From contig OY730169.1 of NCBI GenBank assembly GCA_963422465.1, positions 868,001 through 932,000 on the forward strand: DNA of 64,000 nt, read 5' to 3'. The translations under genes were made by a program, and so were the position numbers. The notes under the pieces are model-generated. The model was not told the DNA's origin. It worked only from the letters and a program-made list of their open reading frames with translations, and ran no database searches. This document shows, piece after piece, positions 11,096-21,487 of this stretch (positions within the stretch are counted from its first letter, which is position 1; each line of letters starts with the position of its first letter). Origin of the DNA: Lichina pygmaea (taxonomy: Eukaryota; Ascomycota; Lichinomycetes; Lichinales; Lichinaceae).

Positions 11096-11316
11096 TGATA
11101 TTATTTTATTTTATTTTATTTTATTTTATTCTTACACTGATTTAGCTGTAGAGCTATGCAGAACTTCTAGGTACATGTTTGTTTCTCCAGAAAACCTTTG
11201 GAGGAATAAAAACTAGAGCTTGGGAGAGACTAGAGAAAATCTTGAGGAATATACAGTAGCTACGGAAATTTGTACATGTAGCTATTTGTTAAAATAAATA
11301 GTTGACTTGGTAGAGC

Positions 11317-14300
11317 TTAGAAAGAGAGTTGGTGGGCTAGGTTGAACTGGTCAAGACTTTTCAAAGACATAAACCAGAAAAGAAGTTTAGGAAGTAGCTT
11401 GGAGGAGAATAAGATAGATAGGAAATCTTGTAGAGAGAATTAGACTTGTTGTTTTTGGTTTGAAAATTTGTTACAGAAAAAAGTGATGTGTTGGGCTGTT
11501 TCTTCTCCAAAACCACAGATGCATAGAGAGAAGTTAAAGTCTGAAATATTTGCTCTGAAAAGAAAACTGGCCAGTTCTATTCTTGCTAACAGAATTTAAA
11601 GAAATAGACTAGACTCAGCTTTTCTTAAATCTTTGAAGATATTAAGGTTTTTCTTCTGTGGCCTTCTGGTGAACATGTCCCAAATAGCAGAACAATTTCC
11701 TCTGCTTACCTGCCATCTGGCTTCCCATTCTTTGTGGAAAACCTCCTGTAGACTTTTCTTTGAGAAGTCTTGGTTAGTAGTTAGTTGTTCCAGCCAGACT
11801 GTTCTCCAGTTTAGAGAAATAGTTGTCAGACACTTTGGTGTAGTTCTGAGAGAAGAAACATAGAGAGAAATTTGACTGTGTAGTTTGTGGAGAAGTGTAG
11901 AAGGAGAGTTGGGTAGTGTGTTTGAGTAGAAAGATGAAAGAAAACATGCTGTTCTCAGCTTGAAGTATAAGTCTAGAGGGGGTAGAAATAGTTCTGATTC
12001 AAGTAGGAAAATAGGAGTGGCTTTAAAGACACCTCCTATAGTTCTTAAACATTTATTTTGGAAAGTAGATAATGAAATAATATTAGAGAGTTTCTTTTGG
12101 GGATTGAACCAGACTCCTACTGCATAACTAAGAAGAGATCTTAGTATAGCAGTGTAGACATGACATGCTGTTAGGACTGGTAGTCCCCAAGTAGAGTAGG
12201 TTGTTCTGGATAAAGCTGAGACATATTTGGAGGCTTTCTGTGACATGATTTTTTGGTGTTTTTTCCAGACAAGTTTTGAGTCAAAGTAAAGTCCCAAGAT
12301 GCGCACTTCTTCTTTTGGTTGAAGTACCACTTCTCCAAGTCTTAGACTGAGCTGAAGATTGTCTCTTCTTCTTCTAGAAAAATGGAGAAGTTCATACTTT
12401 TCAGGTGCAAACTTCATACCATGTTTTCTTGCCCAGTCCTGACATTTGGAATGTGTAGACTTCAACTTGAGAAGGTTGATTTTCAAGGAGGAGGAGAATA
12501 CAAGAAGATTAGTGTCATCTGCAAAACCAAGTGCTGAAACTCCTTTCTCAGGGGTGTGTACAGTATTGTGCAGTTCTGAGATATAGAAAAGAAATAGAAT
12601 AGGAGAGAAAGGTGATCCTTGAGGGACTCCACAGTATATAGGGAACTGGGGGGATTCTGAGTCATCAAACACCGGAGAGGTAGTACGTGAAGTAGTGAAG
12701 GAAAAGATCCAGGATACAAACCACTTAGGAATCTTTCTCTTAATCAGGATCTTTCTGAGAACTTCTGGCAAGACTCTGTTATAGACTCCAGAGATGTCTA
12801 GAAAGAGAAGACTAGCAACTATTCCTTCTTTCCAGATCTTTTCTACCTGGAAGATCAGAAGAAAAAGTGCTGATTCTGTTGATCTTTCTTTTCTGAATCC
12901 CATCTGGATTTCTGGCAAGAGATTTTCTTTCTCAGCTAGTTCACTTAGTCTTGCAGCTACAATAGCTTCTATTAGCTTCCCAATTGTATTCAGAAGAGCT
13001 ATAGAGCGCTATACTTTTGCTTGACAGTAGGATCTCTTGCCAGGTTTCCTTAGGCAGATTGTCTTGGCTGACTTGTACCTGTCTGGAAAGTATTCCAGTC
13101 TCCAGCAAGTCTCCAAAACCTTAGCAATTCTTTTGTTGAAAGGGTCTCCCAGTGCTCTTAGAAATCCATTTGGTAGAGTATCTTGGCCTGGTGCTGAGAG
13201 AGGTTTTTTCTTCTTTAGAACCTCTTGTACTTCTTCCTTGGAGACTTCTTGGGATAGTTGCCATTCCTGGGTTTCTTCTGGCAGGTCCTGTTCCTCTGGC
13301 TCTGGCTGTAGGGGAAGAGAAGAATTGAGTCCTGAAAGCTTCTGTTTTCTCTTCAAAAGACTTTGCCAGCTGTCCTTGTTGTCCTATAAGTTCTGGGACT
13401 ATTGGTAGGTCAGGAACTTTGCCAGCTTTTTCTTTTCCCCATTTGGCAATTCTCCAGTAGTCCTGGGTTTCTGCTAGCTGGTGGAGATGTGTTCTGAATG
13501 TCTTTCTTTTGGCTTGTCTGATCAGACTCTTTTTCTTTTTAGTTATCTCCTCTAGTCTGGTGGTTTCCTCTTGGCCTTGGAGTACTTTTCTTCTTACTTT
13601 TCTTTCCTCCTGGATTATTTCTTTGATTTCCTGGTTCCACCATGGTACTGCATACCTGGACTCTTTACAAGGTTGGGTTGTCTTGTTTGCAATTTCTTGG
13701 AGAGTTTTGTCCAGTCTTTCCAGGTAATCATCCACTTCTTTCTTGCTAGTAAGAGATGGAATAGGTGGTAGGTTATCAGCTTCTTGTCTTGCTTGACTAG
13801 CATCCAGAGTTCTCCAGTTCTTTTTGTCTGTTCTGGTTTTTCTTGGAGTCTCCAGACTGAGAATTGTGTGCACTGGTCTGTGGTCTGACCCTGTGTGGAA
13901 TCTCATGTTAATTTGTGAGTAAATAAGAGAATTAAGTAAAGAACTTGAAATAAAAGAAAGATCAATTGCTGATGAAGGTGGTTCTAGAAGAGTTCTTGCT
14001 CTTGTTGGTGTGTAGGGAGCTATTGCCAGCTCTAGTCCCCATTTGTCTGTTAGGTTCTTGAAGGATAAGGCCAGTTCTGAGTATAGCTGGCTTGACTTTG
14101 ACCAACTTGGGTGGTGGAGATTTGAGTCTGTCAGGAGAATATGTTCACCCTCTTTTTGGATAGCTTGTTCCAGTAGGTCTAGAAGAGTCTGAGCTGACTC
14201 TCTATAGTTCCTTTGGCTTGTGGGTGTGAAATAGAGGTTGTGGATCCAGAATGACTTTGTTTGAACTCTTATCTCCAAGGAGACTAGATCTTTACTCCAG

Positions 14301-14554
14301 AAAATTGGGCTTATAGATGACCGCAAAATTCTTCTGTTAACAAGAACAAGTGTTCTCCCTAGCTCCTGGCTTTGTAAAGGGTAGAAGGCTGAGAATGTTG
14401 TAGAGATGCTTGATTCTTGGTGGGGGTTTTTCCAGGGTTCTTGCAGAGTGATGATGTCCACTTCCTGTAGTCTAGGGTTTGCCAGTAGAAGTTCTTGGCA
14501 TGTCTGGCTTTTCTGGACATTGTACTGGAGAAGGTTAAGTGTGGAGTAACTTAT
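11317..14554 (-). pseudogene. LINE alpha ORF2: AP endonuclease and reverse transcriptase, broken
   Basis: N-terminal endonuclease motifs are visible: ITLQEPW, LTDSNLHHPSWS and TGSDHRPVHT (residues that make up the DNA-nicking site in this class). Then come a lysine-rich linker, RT motifs (IQMGFRKERSTESALFLL, SGVYNRVLP, GVPQGSPFSPILF, GFADDTNLL) and a C-terminal CxCGxxxETAxHxxxxC motif. The usual ATG is changed to ATA at about 14552-14554. The frame shifts near 13290 and near 13010, and has a stop close to residue 440 of the RT half (about 11595). So it is inactive, although most motifs survive. The family cuts DNA at the target and primes cDNA there. Confidence 0.83.
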
Positions 14555-14555
14555 T

Positions 14556-15957
14556 AATCCTCTTGGCTAGAGTCTTCCAAGATCTCAGTAGCTTTTTTTC
14601 TGAGTATGTTGATTTGGAACTCTGAGTTCTGTGCAAGTGGGAAAGTGGGGAGCTGAGTGTTCAGTCATGAGCTTGAGCATACTCTTAGTACTTCCCCTTG
14701 TTTTCTTTTCTTAGCTTCTTGTCTGTCTTGTAGACTTGGCCCTTTTTCTTGTGTTGAGGGAGTCTGAGGTAGAGCTAGTCTGGGAGCTATTGTGTACCTC
14801 CCTGGTCTTGCTAGCTATACCTCTCTTGCTTTCTGGATTACTTCCTGTTTTTTCTGGCAGGACTTTGACCAGGCTGGGTGGTTTCCCTTGCAGTTTGCAC
14901 ATTTTGGTGTTAGAGTTTCTGGAGAAGTCTGGCAGTCTTTTCTGGCATGCTTTCCTCCACAGGCTGTGCACTGGGCTTGGGCTTGGCAAGTGCGTGCTTG
15001 GTGTCCAAACCTAGCACATTTGTAGCACTGGGTGACTGATGTTGCTAGCAGGGCTGGTTCTACTTCATGTAGAGTGTATCCTAGAACTACTCCTTTCTCA
15101 ATTAGGAGGTTTGCTTGCTCTGGGGTGGCTAGATCCAGATGTAGAGATGTGACTGGCTTCTGGAGGAGTTTGGCTTTTCTGGACCAGTAGGTTCTTAGGA
15201 TGTTGACCTTACTTTCCATCCCAGGGTTTTGGGAGAAGATTGTCTTTTTTGTTTCCTCCAGGTTTTCTGGCTTGAAGTCTTTTGTCTGCACCCCATGGAC
15301 TAGCACTGGAAAGATTCTGGGTGATATCTTGGCCTCTGCTGTAAAGACAGCTGGGATCCAGTCCTTGTTTTCCTCTAGCTGAGTCTTGGCTTGAGGAGTT
15401 TCCAGAGAGATTATAATATCTCCTGAGGGTAGTTTTCTGGCTGCTCTTATTTCTTTTTGGCAGGAGAGTGGTGTTTTCTTCTTGAGAGCTTCCATGAGCT
15501 GGGCTGGTGTTCTGTTTGCTAGTTGGCCAGTCTGAGTTCCAGGTCTGATAGTGATTTCACTGTGGATTCTGGTTGGAACAGGGATTTCCTGTCCTACTGT
15601 TTTCTGGGCTGCCTGAGCATATGTTGGCTTGGTGTTTTGTTTTTGGACTTGTTTCTCAATGCTGTCCAGTCTCTCAAGTATCTTCTGGAGACTCTGGAAG
15701 TTAGGTGAGTGAGTAGAGACATCTTTGTCCAGAGCTTCTGCCACTTTGGATAGAATACTATCCCATGCTTTTTTGATGTGTTGGGGAGCTTTTGTGTGGA
15801 TAAGCTATTCTTCCACTAGCTGGGGAGGTGTCAGCCCCTTCTCTTCTTCTTTTTCTTGAGTCTGGGATTGGTCTGTCAGGGATTTAGCCACTGGGGGTTG
15901 CTGGGAGCTTGGAGAAAGCTGGTTTTCTTTCTCTTTCTCTGGTTTTTTCTTTGACAT
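14556..15957 (-). pseudogene. LINE alpha ORF1: zinc-knuckle RNA-binding protein, broken
   Basis: The start is chosen at the ATG giving MSKKKPEKEKE, which matches the MASKKKKP and MTLKKKKP starts of the other LINEs here. The coiled-coil-like stretch FQSLQKILERLDSIEKQVQK lies early. The C-terminal half holds three CCHC-type knuckles: CYKCARFGHQARTC, CTACGGKHARKDC and CANCKGNHPAWSKSC. There is a stop at about 15807 and another near 14815, so three pieces remain. The role in the family is binding LINE RNA to form the mobile particle. Confidence 0.83.
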
Positions 15958-16638
15958 TATGTGATTTTGGGTGTCTTCCAGCAGTTCTTTTTGGCTGGGA
16001 TTGGTGAGGCTCTTTTGGAGGCTTCTTCCAGTTGTTCGCAAAGGGTCACCTGGTTTCTAGCAGTAGTTGCACAATCCTGGGACCACTCCCCAAGACTGTA
16101 CTTTCCTGGGCAGTCTTTTCCAACTAGACTCTAGGGAAATCTGGTTGTATTAACTCAAGCTAGGGACCACACCCCCTGCCTGAGCTTTCCTAGAGTTTTT
16201 CAACTCTACCAGCACTAGAGGCAAGCTCTAAACTATTCCTCTTATCCTGGGAGCCCTGATCTCCTTGTTGGTGGGTGTTTCTCACTTTTAGGAGAGGTTT
16301 TGTGTTTTATCTCTGATAGACTGGGAGTGCTGGCTCAATCCTGAGTTTTAGTCTCAGGGCTGATTGTTCCAAGGTAGGTAGGGCTTTGCCCAGTCCTTCA
16401 GAATACCTCTGGTCCCTCTCACTCTTGTTGTGGCTGGGTGGTTGGTAGTTGAAGCAAGAAGATGTGAGTTCTGGGATCACAACTTTTGACCAATAGGCCT
16501 GATTCAGAAAAGTGATGGGTTTTCACTCTTGGGAAGTGGGTGGTTTCAGCAAGCTTCGCGACTGGTTTCCAGGACTTATGACCAAATCCGCTGATTGTCA
16601 AAAGTGATGGTCCTTTGACGATGTGGTACTGGGAAGAG
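15958..16638 (-). other. 5' untranslated region of LINE alpha
   Basis: No open frame is shared with other copies. It contains alternating purine and pyrimidine blocks and three copies of a motif around GGGACCACwCCC and CTxCCTGxGC (16078-16100, 16161-16185). Similar blocks are in the 5' regions of the other LINEs (33640-33750, 47880-47980, 52890-52990). In this clade the 5' region carries an internal promoter, but no element can be assigned here. Confidence 0.6.
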
Positions 16639-18049
16639 TTTTGATGTCATCCACATAGGCAGTGCCAAAGACGTCAAGAACATCAGGTCCCAAAACATCA
16701 TTGATGTAGTTCTGGAACATGCTTGGAGCATTGGCAAGACCAAAGGGCATGACAAGGTATTCGTAGAGGCCTGATTGTGTGCGGAACACAGTCTTCCATT
16801 CTTCACCTTCCTTCATCTGGATACAGTTGAAGGCACCAACAATGTCAAGCTTGGTGTACCACACAGTTTTGCAAAGCTGGTCCAACATCTCCCGGATCAG
16901 TGGTAGGGGGTAACAGTTCTTGATGGTGATGGTGTTGAGTGCTCTGTAGTCTACACAGAAACACAATCCACCTTCTGGCTTCTTGACAAAGAGGACTGGT
17001 GCAGCAGCAGGTGATGAAGATGCTTGAATGAAGCCCTTGTTCAGGTTCTCTGTCAGGTACTTCTTGGGAACTTTGAGTTCTTCTCTGCTTATGCTGTACA
17101 GAGGTCCAGAGGGTGCCTGGGTTCCTGGTTCCATCTTGATCTTGTGGTCAACTCCTGGGTGTAGAGAAGGAAGCTTGTCAGCGTCATCCTTGCTGAAGAC
17201 ATCCAGGAACTTGTGGTACTGAGCAGGGAGAAGTGTGGCAGGATCCACACACTTCTTTGGCTTCAACACCTGCTCAATGTCTCTCAGAGAAACACTGAAC
17301 ACCTGGTGATCTGGCTTGGCAGCAAGGAGAGAAAATACAGCAGTATTGATGGGGATTGGCGTGGCAGAAAGAGGCTTGGGATCCTGAGGCTTTCCAGCAG
17401 ACGTCTTGGCTTCAAGATCCAAAGAGATTGGATAGCTATTGTTTGACTTGAGGCATGCTGATCAGCAGTGATCGGACTTGAACATGATTGAGGTGTTTGT
17501 CCAATCAATGTGTGGCCTGTACTTCTGGAGCTATGGCATCCCCAGAATCACATCATAGTGAAGACCAGGAGACACAAAGAGAGAGACTTCTTCCTGGTGT
17601 ACGCCATGTGCTATGGTCATGATTGTCTTGGTGAGATGTGTGGTTTGTGACATCTTGCCATCAAACAATCACAATGTGCGTGGGTAGGGGAGAGGTTCTT
17701 GGTGAAGAGATTGCGCAAAGGAAGCACCAATGCAGCCAAATGCTGAACAGCCAGAGTTAATAAGAGCATTGTGTTGTGGTCTGTACTGTACCGTCCTATC
17801 CGAGTATAGGATTAGGGTGAGAGGTGGAAGGCGGGTTGGTTCTCGCAGGAGAGAAGTGTCAAGGAGTGCGAAGGGGTTTGGTGGAACGTGGTGGTGGTGA
17901 CACCTGATCAATGGCTTCATACAAAAGGATTGTATTGAAGTAGATCTAGTTGTCTGGATCACAACATGAGTTGAAGACAATTGTTCCATAAGGGAACTAT
18001 CGCCAGACTATATAGTGCTGGCCTGTCAAGATGATCAAGATTGTCTTGA

Positions 18050-18310
18050 CAGTCTTGATGTCAAGACAGGTGAGATTGTCTTGACAGTCCCACTATGTTA
18101 TGCACCCTGCGTCAAGACAGGTGAGATTGTCTTGACAGTCCCACCATGTTATGCACCGTGCGTCAAGACTGGTGAGATTGTCTTGATGCTTCATGCATCC
18201 TGCGTCAAGACTGGTGAGATTGTCTTGATGCTTCATGCATCCTGCGTCAAGACTGGTGAGATTGTCTTGATACTTCATGCATCCTGTGTCAAGACTCCTG
18301 TGTGTGTCTT
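18050..18310. repeat. Hairpin minisatellite in the family B 3' LTR
   Basis: About five units of roughly 50 bp, each holding GTCAAGACA...TGTCTTGAC or a shortened form, so each can fold back on itself with a stem of 7-9 bp. The matching array in the 5' LTR is at 30440-30705. Confidence 0.85.
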
Positions 18311-18387
18311 GACAGTCACATGACCTCTTGTTAGTTGGTCACTTGACTTCCATGGTGTCCTCTTGCCTGGCCCGTGGCCTGATTACC

Positions 18388-18394
18388 TATAAAT
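18388..18394 (+). promoter_or_regulatory. TATAAAT facing the antisense gene of family B
   Basis: It lies 30 bp from the inner edge of the 3' LTR on the plus strand, 80 bp before an ATG at 18468 and 200 bp before the ATG at 18591. The corresponding place in the related solo LTR has TATATAAAG (about 44599-44607). Its role as an antisense promoter is inference. Confidence 0.45.
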
Positions 18395-18423
18395 GAGTGG
18401 CTCCCATCCCCTGGGTCGTAACA

Positions 18424-18445
18424 CTACCCTCCTCTCCTTCATTCA
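18424..18445 (-). other. Polypurine tract of family B
   Basis: On the element strand the sequence next to the 3' LTR is a run of G and A (GAAGGAGAGGAGGGTAG), the usual place and composition of the plus-strand primer site in LTR elements. Confidence 0.75.
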
Positions 18446-18590
18446 TTGTCTTGATGAATTCTTGAGTATGTCTGCAAAATCACATGCCTCTGCTTACTGA
18501 AACCAACTGGCAGCCCAGATCTGTGATCATAACTTTGTGTTGCTTGCTCCGTGTGACTTCTGTGTTTTGAACCACAAGCCCTGCTTCTGA

Positions 18591-18975
18591 ATGTCTGACA
18601 ACAACAATAAATTGAAGTGCGCTGAATGCACTTGTCGTGGGAAGTCCTGTGTGTCACTTTCTTGGGAGTTGCTGAACATGACTTGGGATAACCTTCGCGA
18701 GGATTTGGCTGTTGATGAGGCCAAGCGGGATGCTCTTGTTGAGCAGCTTGCCAAGCTGCAGGCTTGTGTGTCCTGAAAGCGAAAGGTTCTTGAAGGTGCT
18801 GAAGGCTGAGCAAAGAAGAAGCTCCAGTGCCTTGTTGCTGAAATGGAGGTGGATGGTGAAGACTTGTCGGCAACAGTCATTGACATGTCCGCGCTGCAGG
18901 CCGAGCTGTTCAGTCCTGCCTCTGCCAGAACTGCTGCAGGAGGAGCTGGCAGTTCACGAGGTTTCTGAGTGGTTC
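18591..18975 (+). pseudogene. Antisense small gene of family B: cysteine motif plus coiled coil (decayed)
   Basis: This fossil gene lies on the strand opposite to gag-pol, between the chromodomain and the 3' LTR. The first part reads MSDNNNKLKCAECTCRGK, followed by SC and a heptad-like charged stretch. The downstream sequence still resembles the acidic and hydrophobic end of the family A counterpart (ELFSPASA against ELLSPSDL). The shared motif is CxxCxx[K/R]GxxC. It is broken. I recall many fungal hypothetical proteins with the pattern CAECxxRGxxCV followed by a coiled coil, but could not search. Confidence 0.6.
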
Positions 18976-20415
18976 CCAGATATTTTCCGAGTCTGGGTAG
19001 TTTTTCCACTTGACAAGGTATCGCTGACCTTTTCTCTTCAGGATCTGTTCGGCCTTGAATTCCTGTTCTTCCTCTGGTTGGTAATGAAATGTTTCCCGAG
19101 CGTCTCTCGGTAGTCGCAGTCTGACGTTGACTGGTCCAGTTTTTTCTTTGACTGAAAATAGTCTGACCTTGACATAGTCCAGTTTTTTTGTTCTTGGTTT
19201 CTTTGTTTTCCAATTTCTTGTGAGAAGGTAGACTTTATCCCCCTTCTTTAGCTGAGGTGCCATTTTGGATTTCTTGTCCATTTGATGTTGCATTCTTTCT
19301 GAGGTCTCTTGAAGATAGTGCCTCATCATCGTGTGTGTTTGTTGTAGGAGCTTGTCATGTTGGAGTGCTTTCTCCGTGTTTGGTGAAGCTCTGCTTGGCA
19401 TCCTGATGTTCGCATGTTGTCCAAAATTGGCAAAAAATAGTGATTCCTTTGTTGAGTCTGATCTGTGCTGGTTGATTGCCAGCTGTGCTACCAGTAATAA
19501 CTGTACCCAATTGCTGTGGGTCTTGTTGATGTAATGCTGTAAGTAAGTCTCCAGGACTTGGTTTGCTTGCTCTGTCTGGCTGTCAGTTTGTGGGTGATAG
19601 GCCGTAGACATTTTAGGTTTTGTTCCCATGGCTGCACTGATTGTCTTCCAGTAGTTGGATGTGAAGAGTTTGTCTCTGTCTGTAATAATCATGATTGGAA
19701 CTCTGTGGTCTCTGACCAATCTGTCCAGTAAGAGGTGTCCCAACTGTTCTGCTGTGTGGGTCTTCTTGAATAGTACTGCTATTAGATATTTTGTGAATCT
19801 GTCCACTATCACCATAATCAAGTTGTAGGTGATTCCTGTGACTGGGTCTTTGGACTTGGGTAGCTTTATGATGAAGTCCATTGACACATCTTCCCACAGG
19901 CCTCTTGGTATCATGTTCAGATATCCTTCTCCATATAGCTTATGTCTTCCATGTTTGTTTTTCTGGCATAGTAGACACTTGCTGATGTAGTTTGTGACAT
20001 GTTGTCAGAGGTTAATGACATTGTTCTCTGTCTGTTGGATAAGGTCTGTGGTCTTGGAGATTCCTGGGTGACCATGTGCTGGATTGTTGTGGTAGTTCCT
20101 TATTAGTTCTTCAGTGTCTTCTGCTGTAAGCTTGTTGATCTGTGGTTGAGGCACCAGGTTTCCTTGCTAGTCCTGCTGTAAGATTGTTCCTTGGTGTTCA
20201 TCATCTTCCATGTGGTCTTTTTGTCAGCTTAGTGCGTCTGCTCTCCTATTGTCTTATCCAGGGGTGTACAAGATCTTGAACTTGTGTTGCCCTAGGAGTT
20301 CAGCCCATCTGACTTGCCATCTGTTCAGCTTCTTGGTTGTTGTGAACATTGTCAGATTCTTGTGGTCTGTGAGAACAGTGAGTTCAGAACTGCTTTCCGT
20401 GTACACTCTCCAGTG
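18910..20415 (-). pseudogene. Family B pol, 3' part: end of RNase H, integrase, chromodomain
   Basis: RNase H end: VLTDHKNLTMFTTTKKLNR. The integrase core is recognisable by FIIKLPKSKDPVTG, VDRFTKYLIAV, ITDRDKLFTSNYW and YHPQTDSQTEQANQ (D and E positions of the D,D-35-E fold). The C-terminal chromodomain shows QRYLVKWKNYPDSENIWEP. Chromodomains of this class guide insertion to heterochromatin marks. A fossil, broken in a few places. Confidence 0.85.
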
Positions 20416-20853
20416 TGTTAAAGGCCAGTCCACGTTCACACAGAATGTGGGTGGTCCTGTCTTCGACCGAGGAGGGCAGGGACTCAATAGATGAATAGCA
20501 AGTGGGGTAACTCTCTTGCTATTGTCGCTCGTAATGTGTGTTCAGCCTGGAGAGCTAATCCCTCCGGGCTCTTTGGGGGTCTTTATACAGATGCCCCAAG
20601 GGGGGGGTCTCCTCGAGGGGTATCATCCTTTTGCGTGGACGAGCTCCTCGCTTAGCTCCTGCTCGTCCACCGGACGAGCTCCTCGCTTAGCTCCTGCTCG
20701 TCCACCGGACGAGCTCCTCGCTTAGCTCCTGCTCGTCCACCGGACGAGCTCCTCGCTTAGCTCTTGCTCGTCCACCGGATCGGTCGGATGTTGTTCCGCA
20801 TGACTCACACCTCTCCCTCGCTTACCTGGGCTGTTCCGGCCTAGGCCTTAACA
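20416..20853 (-). repeat. 3' LTR of the family A element
   Basis: Plus-strand edges are TGTTAAAGG and CCTTAACA. A sense TATA (TATAAAG on the minus strand) is at about 20580-20588. A four-unit hairpin array occupies 20635-20775. Confidence 0.93.
20635..20775. repeat. Hairpin minisatellite in family A LTR (four units of about 35 bp)
   Basis: Each unit is bounded by GTGGACGAGC and GCTCGTCCAC and can fold into a 10 bp stem. A shorter inner stem GAGCT / AGCTC lies within. The same array is at 26656-26796 in the other LTR. Confidence 0.9.
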
Positions 20854-20870
20854 CTATCCCCTCCCTCCAA
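20854..20870 (-). other. Polypurine tract of family A
   Basis: On the minus strand the sequence before the 3' LTR is TTGGAGGGAGGGGATAG, followed directly by TGTTAAGG of the LTR. Its position and composition fit the second-strand primer of LTR elements. Confidence 0.8.
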
Positions 20871-20914
20871 GGGTTCTGTCCCCAGATCCTTTTTGTTCCT
20901 GCTCCTCTTTTGCC

Positions 20915-21487
20915 ATGAACCAAAGCCAGACAACTCGAACTCGTCATCGCGGTTTTCTCTCTTGTCGTGTTGGCAAAATGGGCAAGGAGTCAAAAATCGC
21001 ATGCGGTGCTTGTCGTCGCGACCACGCCAAGTATGTCGTGAGTTCTGCATCGTCTTTTTGTCGTCGGTGCATCGAGAAGGGTCGTCGCTGTGACCTTCAT
21101 CTCTCGGAATCGGAATGGAAGAAGATGGAGCTTGAGCGTGAGCAGCTTGAGGCTCAGCTGCGGGAGACCGATGACCAACTGTCAAAACTGCTTCCCCGGC
21201 AGATCCGCCTCCGCCGGCAGCTGGGTCATCTCTCACAGAAGGAGGCCGATGCCATCCGTCGTGAGCTGTCAGCCATCAAGGATCAAGAGTCCCTCGATGC
21301 TCAGGAACAAGAGGCCCTCCGCATTATCCGCGAACGGGAGGCCTGTCAAGCTGCTGCTCCACTGTCCTTTGAGGACGTCTTCTCTTCGGAGGCTTTGGCT
21401 TCTCTCGAGCTGTTGTCTCCGTCGGACCTGGTCGCTGCGGATTTGCTCGGTGGTAATCCACCAGTTTCTGGTTCATCGCAGAGCTGA
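20915..21487 (+). CDS. Antisense gene of family A: cysteine-rich motif plus coiled coil, 190 residues
   Basis: An open frame on the strand opposite to gag-pol, starting 61 bp from the inner edge of the 3' LTR. Residues about 30-60 hold CGACRRDHAKY and then CRRCIEKGRRC, a set of five cysteines (C-x2-C, then C-x2-C-x6-C). Residues about 62-145 are rich in E, K, R, L and Q in heptad-like order, typical of a coiled coil. The tail holds SFEDVFSSEALASLELLSP. It overlaps the 3' end of pol (to 21324) by about 160 bp in a tail-to-tail way. A decayed relative lies in the same place in family B (18591-18975). It could be a nucleic-acid binding or regulatory protein of the element; the function is unknown. 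It belongs to a fossil element. Confidence 0.65.
   Translation: MNQSQTTRTRHRGFLSCRVGKMGKESKIACGACRRDHAKYVVSSASSFCRRCIEKGRRCDLHLSESEWKKMELEREQLEAQLRETDDQLSKLLPRQIRLRRQLGHLSQKEADAIRRELSAIKDQESLDAQEQEALRIIREREACQAAAPLSFEDVFSSEALASLELLSPSDLVAADLLGGNPPVSGSSQS

Larger units (their letters stand above)
11096..16638 (-). mobile_element. Tad1-clade LINE, subfamily alpha, near full length (about 5.5 kb)
   Basis: The 3' tail is (TAAAA)n, seen as ATTTT repeats at 11098-11130. The 5' end GGGAAGAG (16631-16638) matches the 5' ends of the LINEs at 34030-34037 and 48378-48384. Order in its own direction: a 5' untranslated region of about 680 bp, ORF1, ORF2, a 3' untranslated region with a hairpin, then the tail. 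The left flank is family A and the right flank is family C, so no target-site duplication is visible. Either a later recombination removed one flank or the two ends come from different LINE copies. Confidence 0.88.
17772..18423 (-). repeat. 3' LTR of family B (652 bp)
   Basis: Read on the plus strand it starts TGTTGTGG and ends CGTAACA. It contains a minisatellite of hairpin units at 18050-18310. On one side of this is the palindrome ACTATATAGT (about 18005-18014), a sense-strand TATA candidate. On the other side is TATAAAT (18388-18394), facing the antisense gene. Confidence 0.9.

Noticed and set aside
18050-18310. Regular repeats that look like a small CRISPR array
   Set aside because: Units are inside an LTR, are self-complementary minisatellite units without unique spacers, and recur in the paired LTR at 30440-30705. 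The host is eukaryotic.
21324-21487. Family A antisense frame as a mere shadow of pol
   Set aside because: Only about 160 of its 573 bases overlap pol. The cysteine motif and coiled coil lie outside the overlap, and a counterpart is present in family B.
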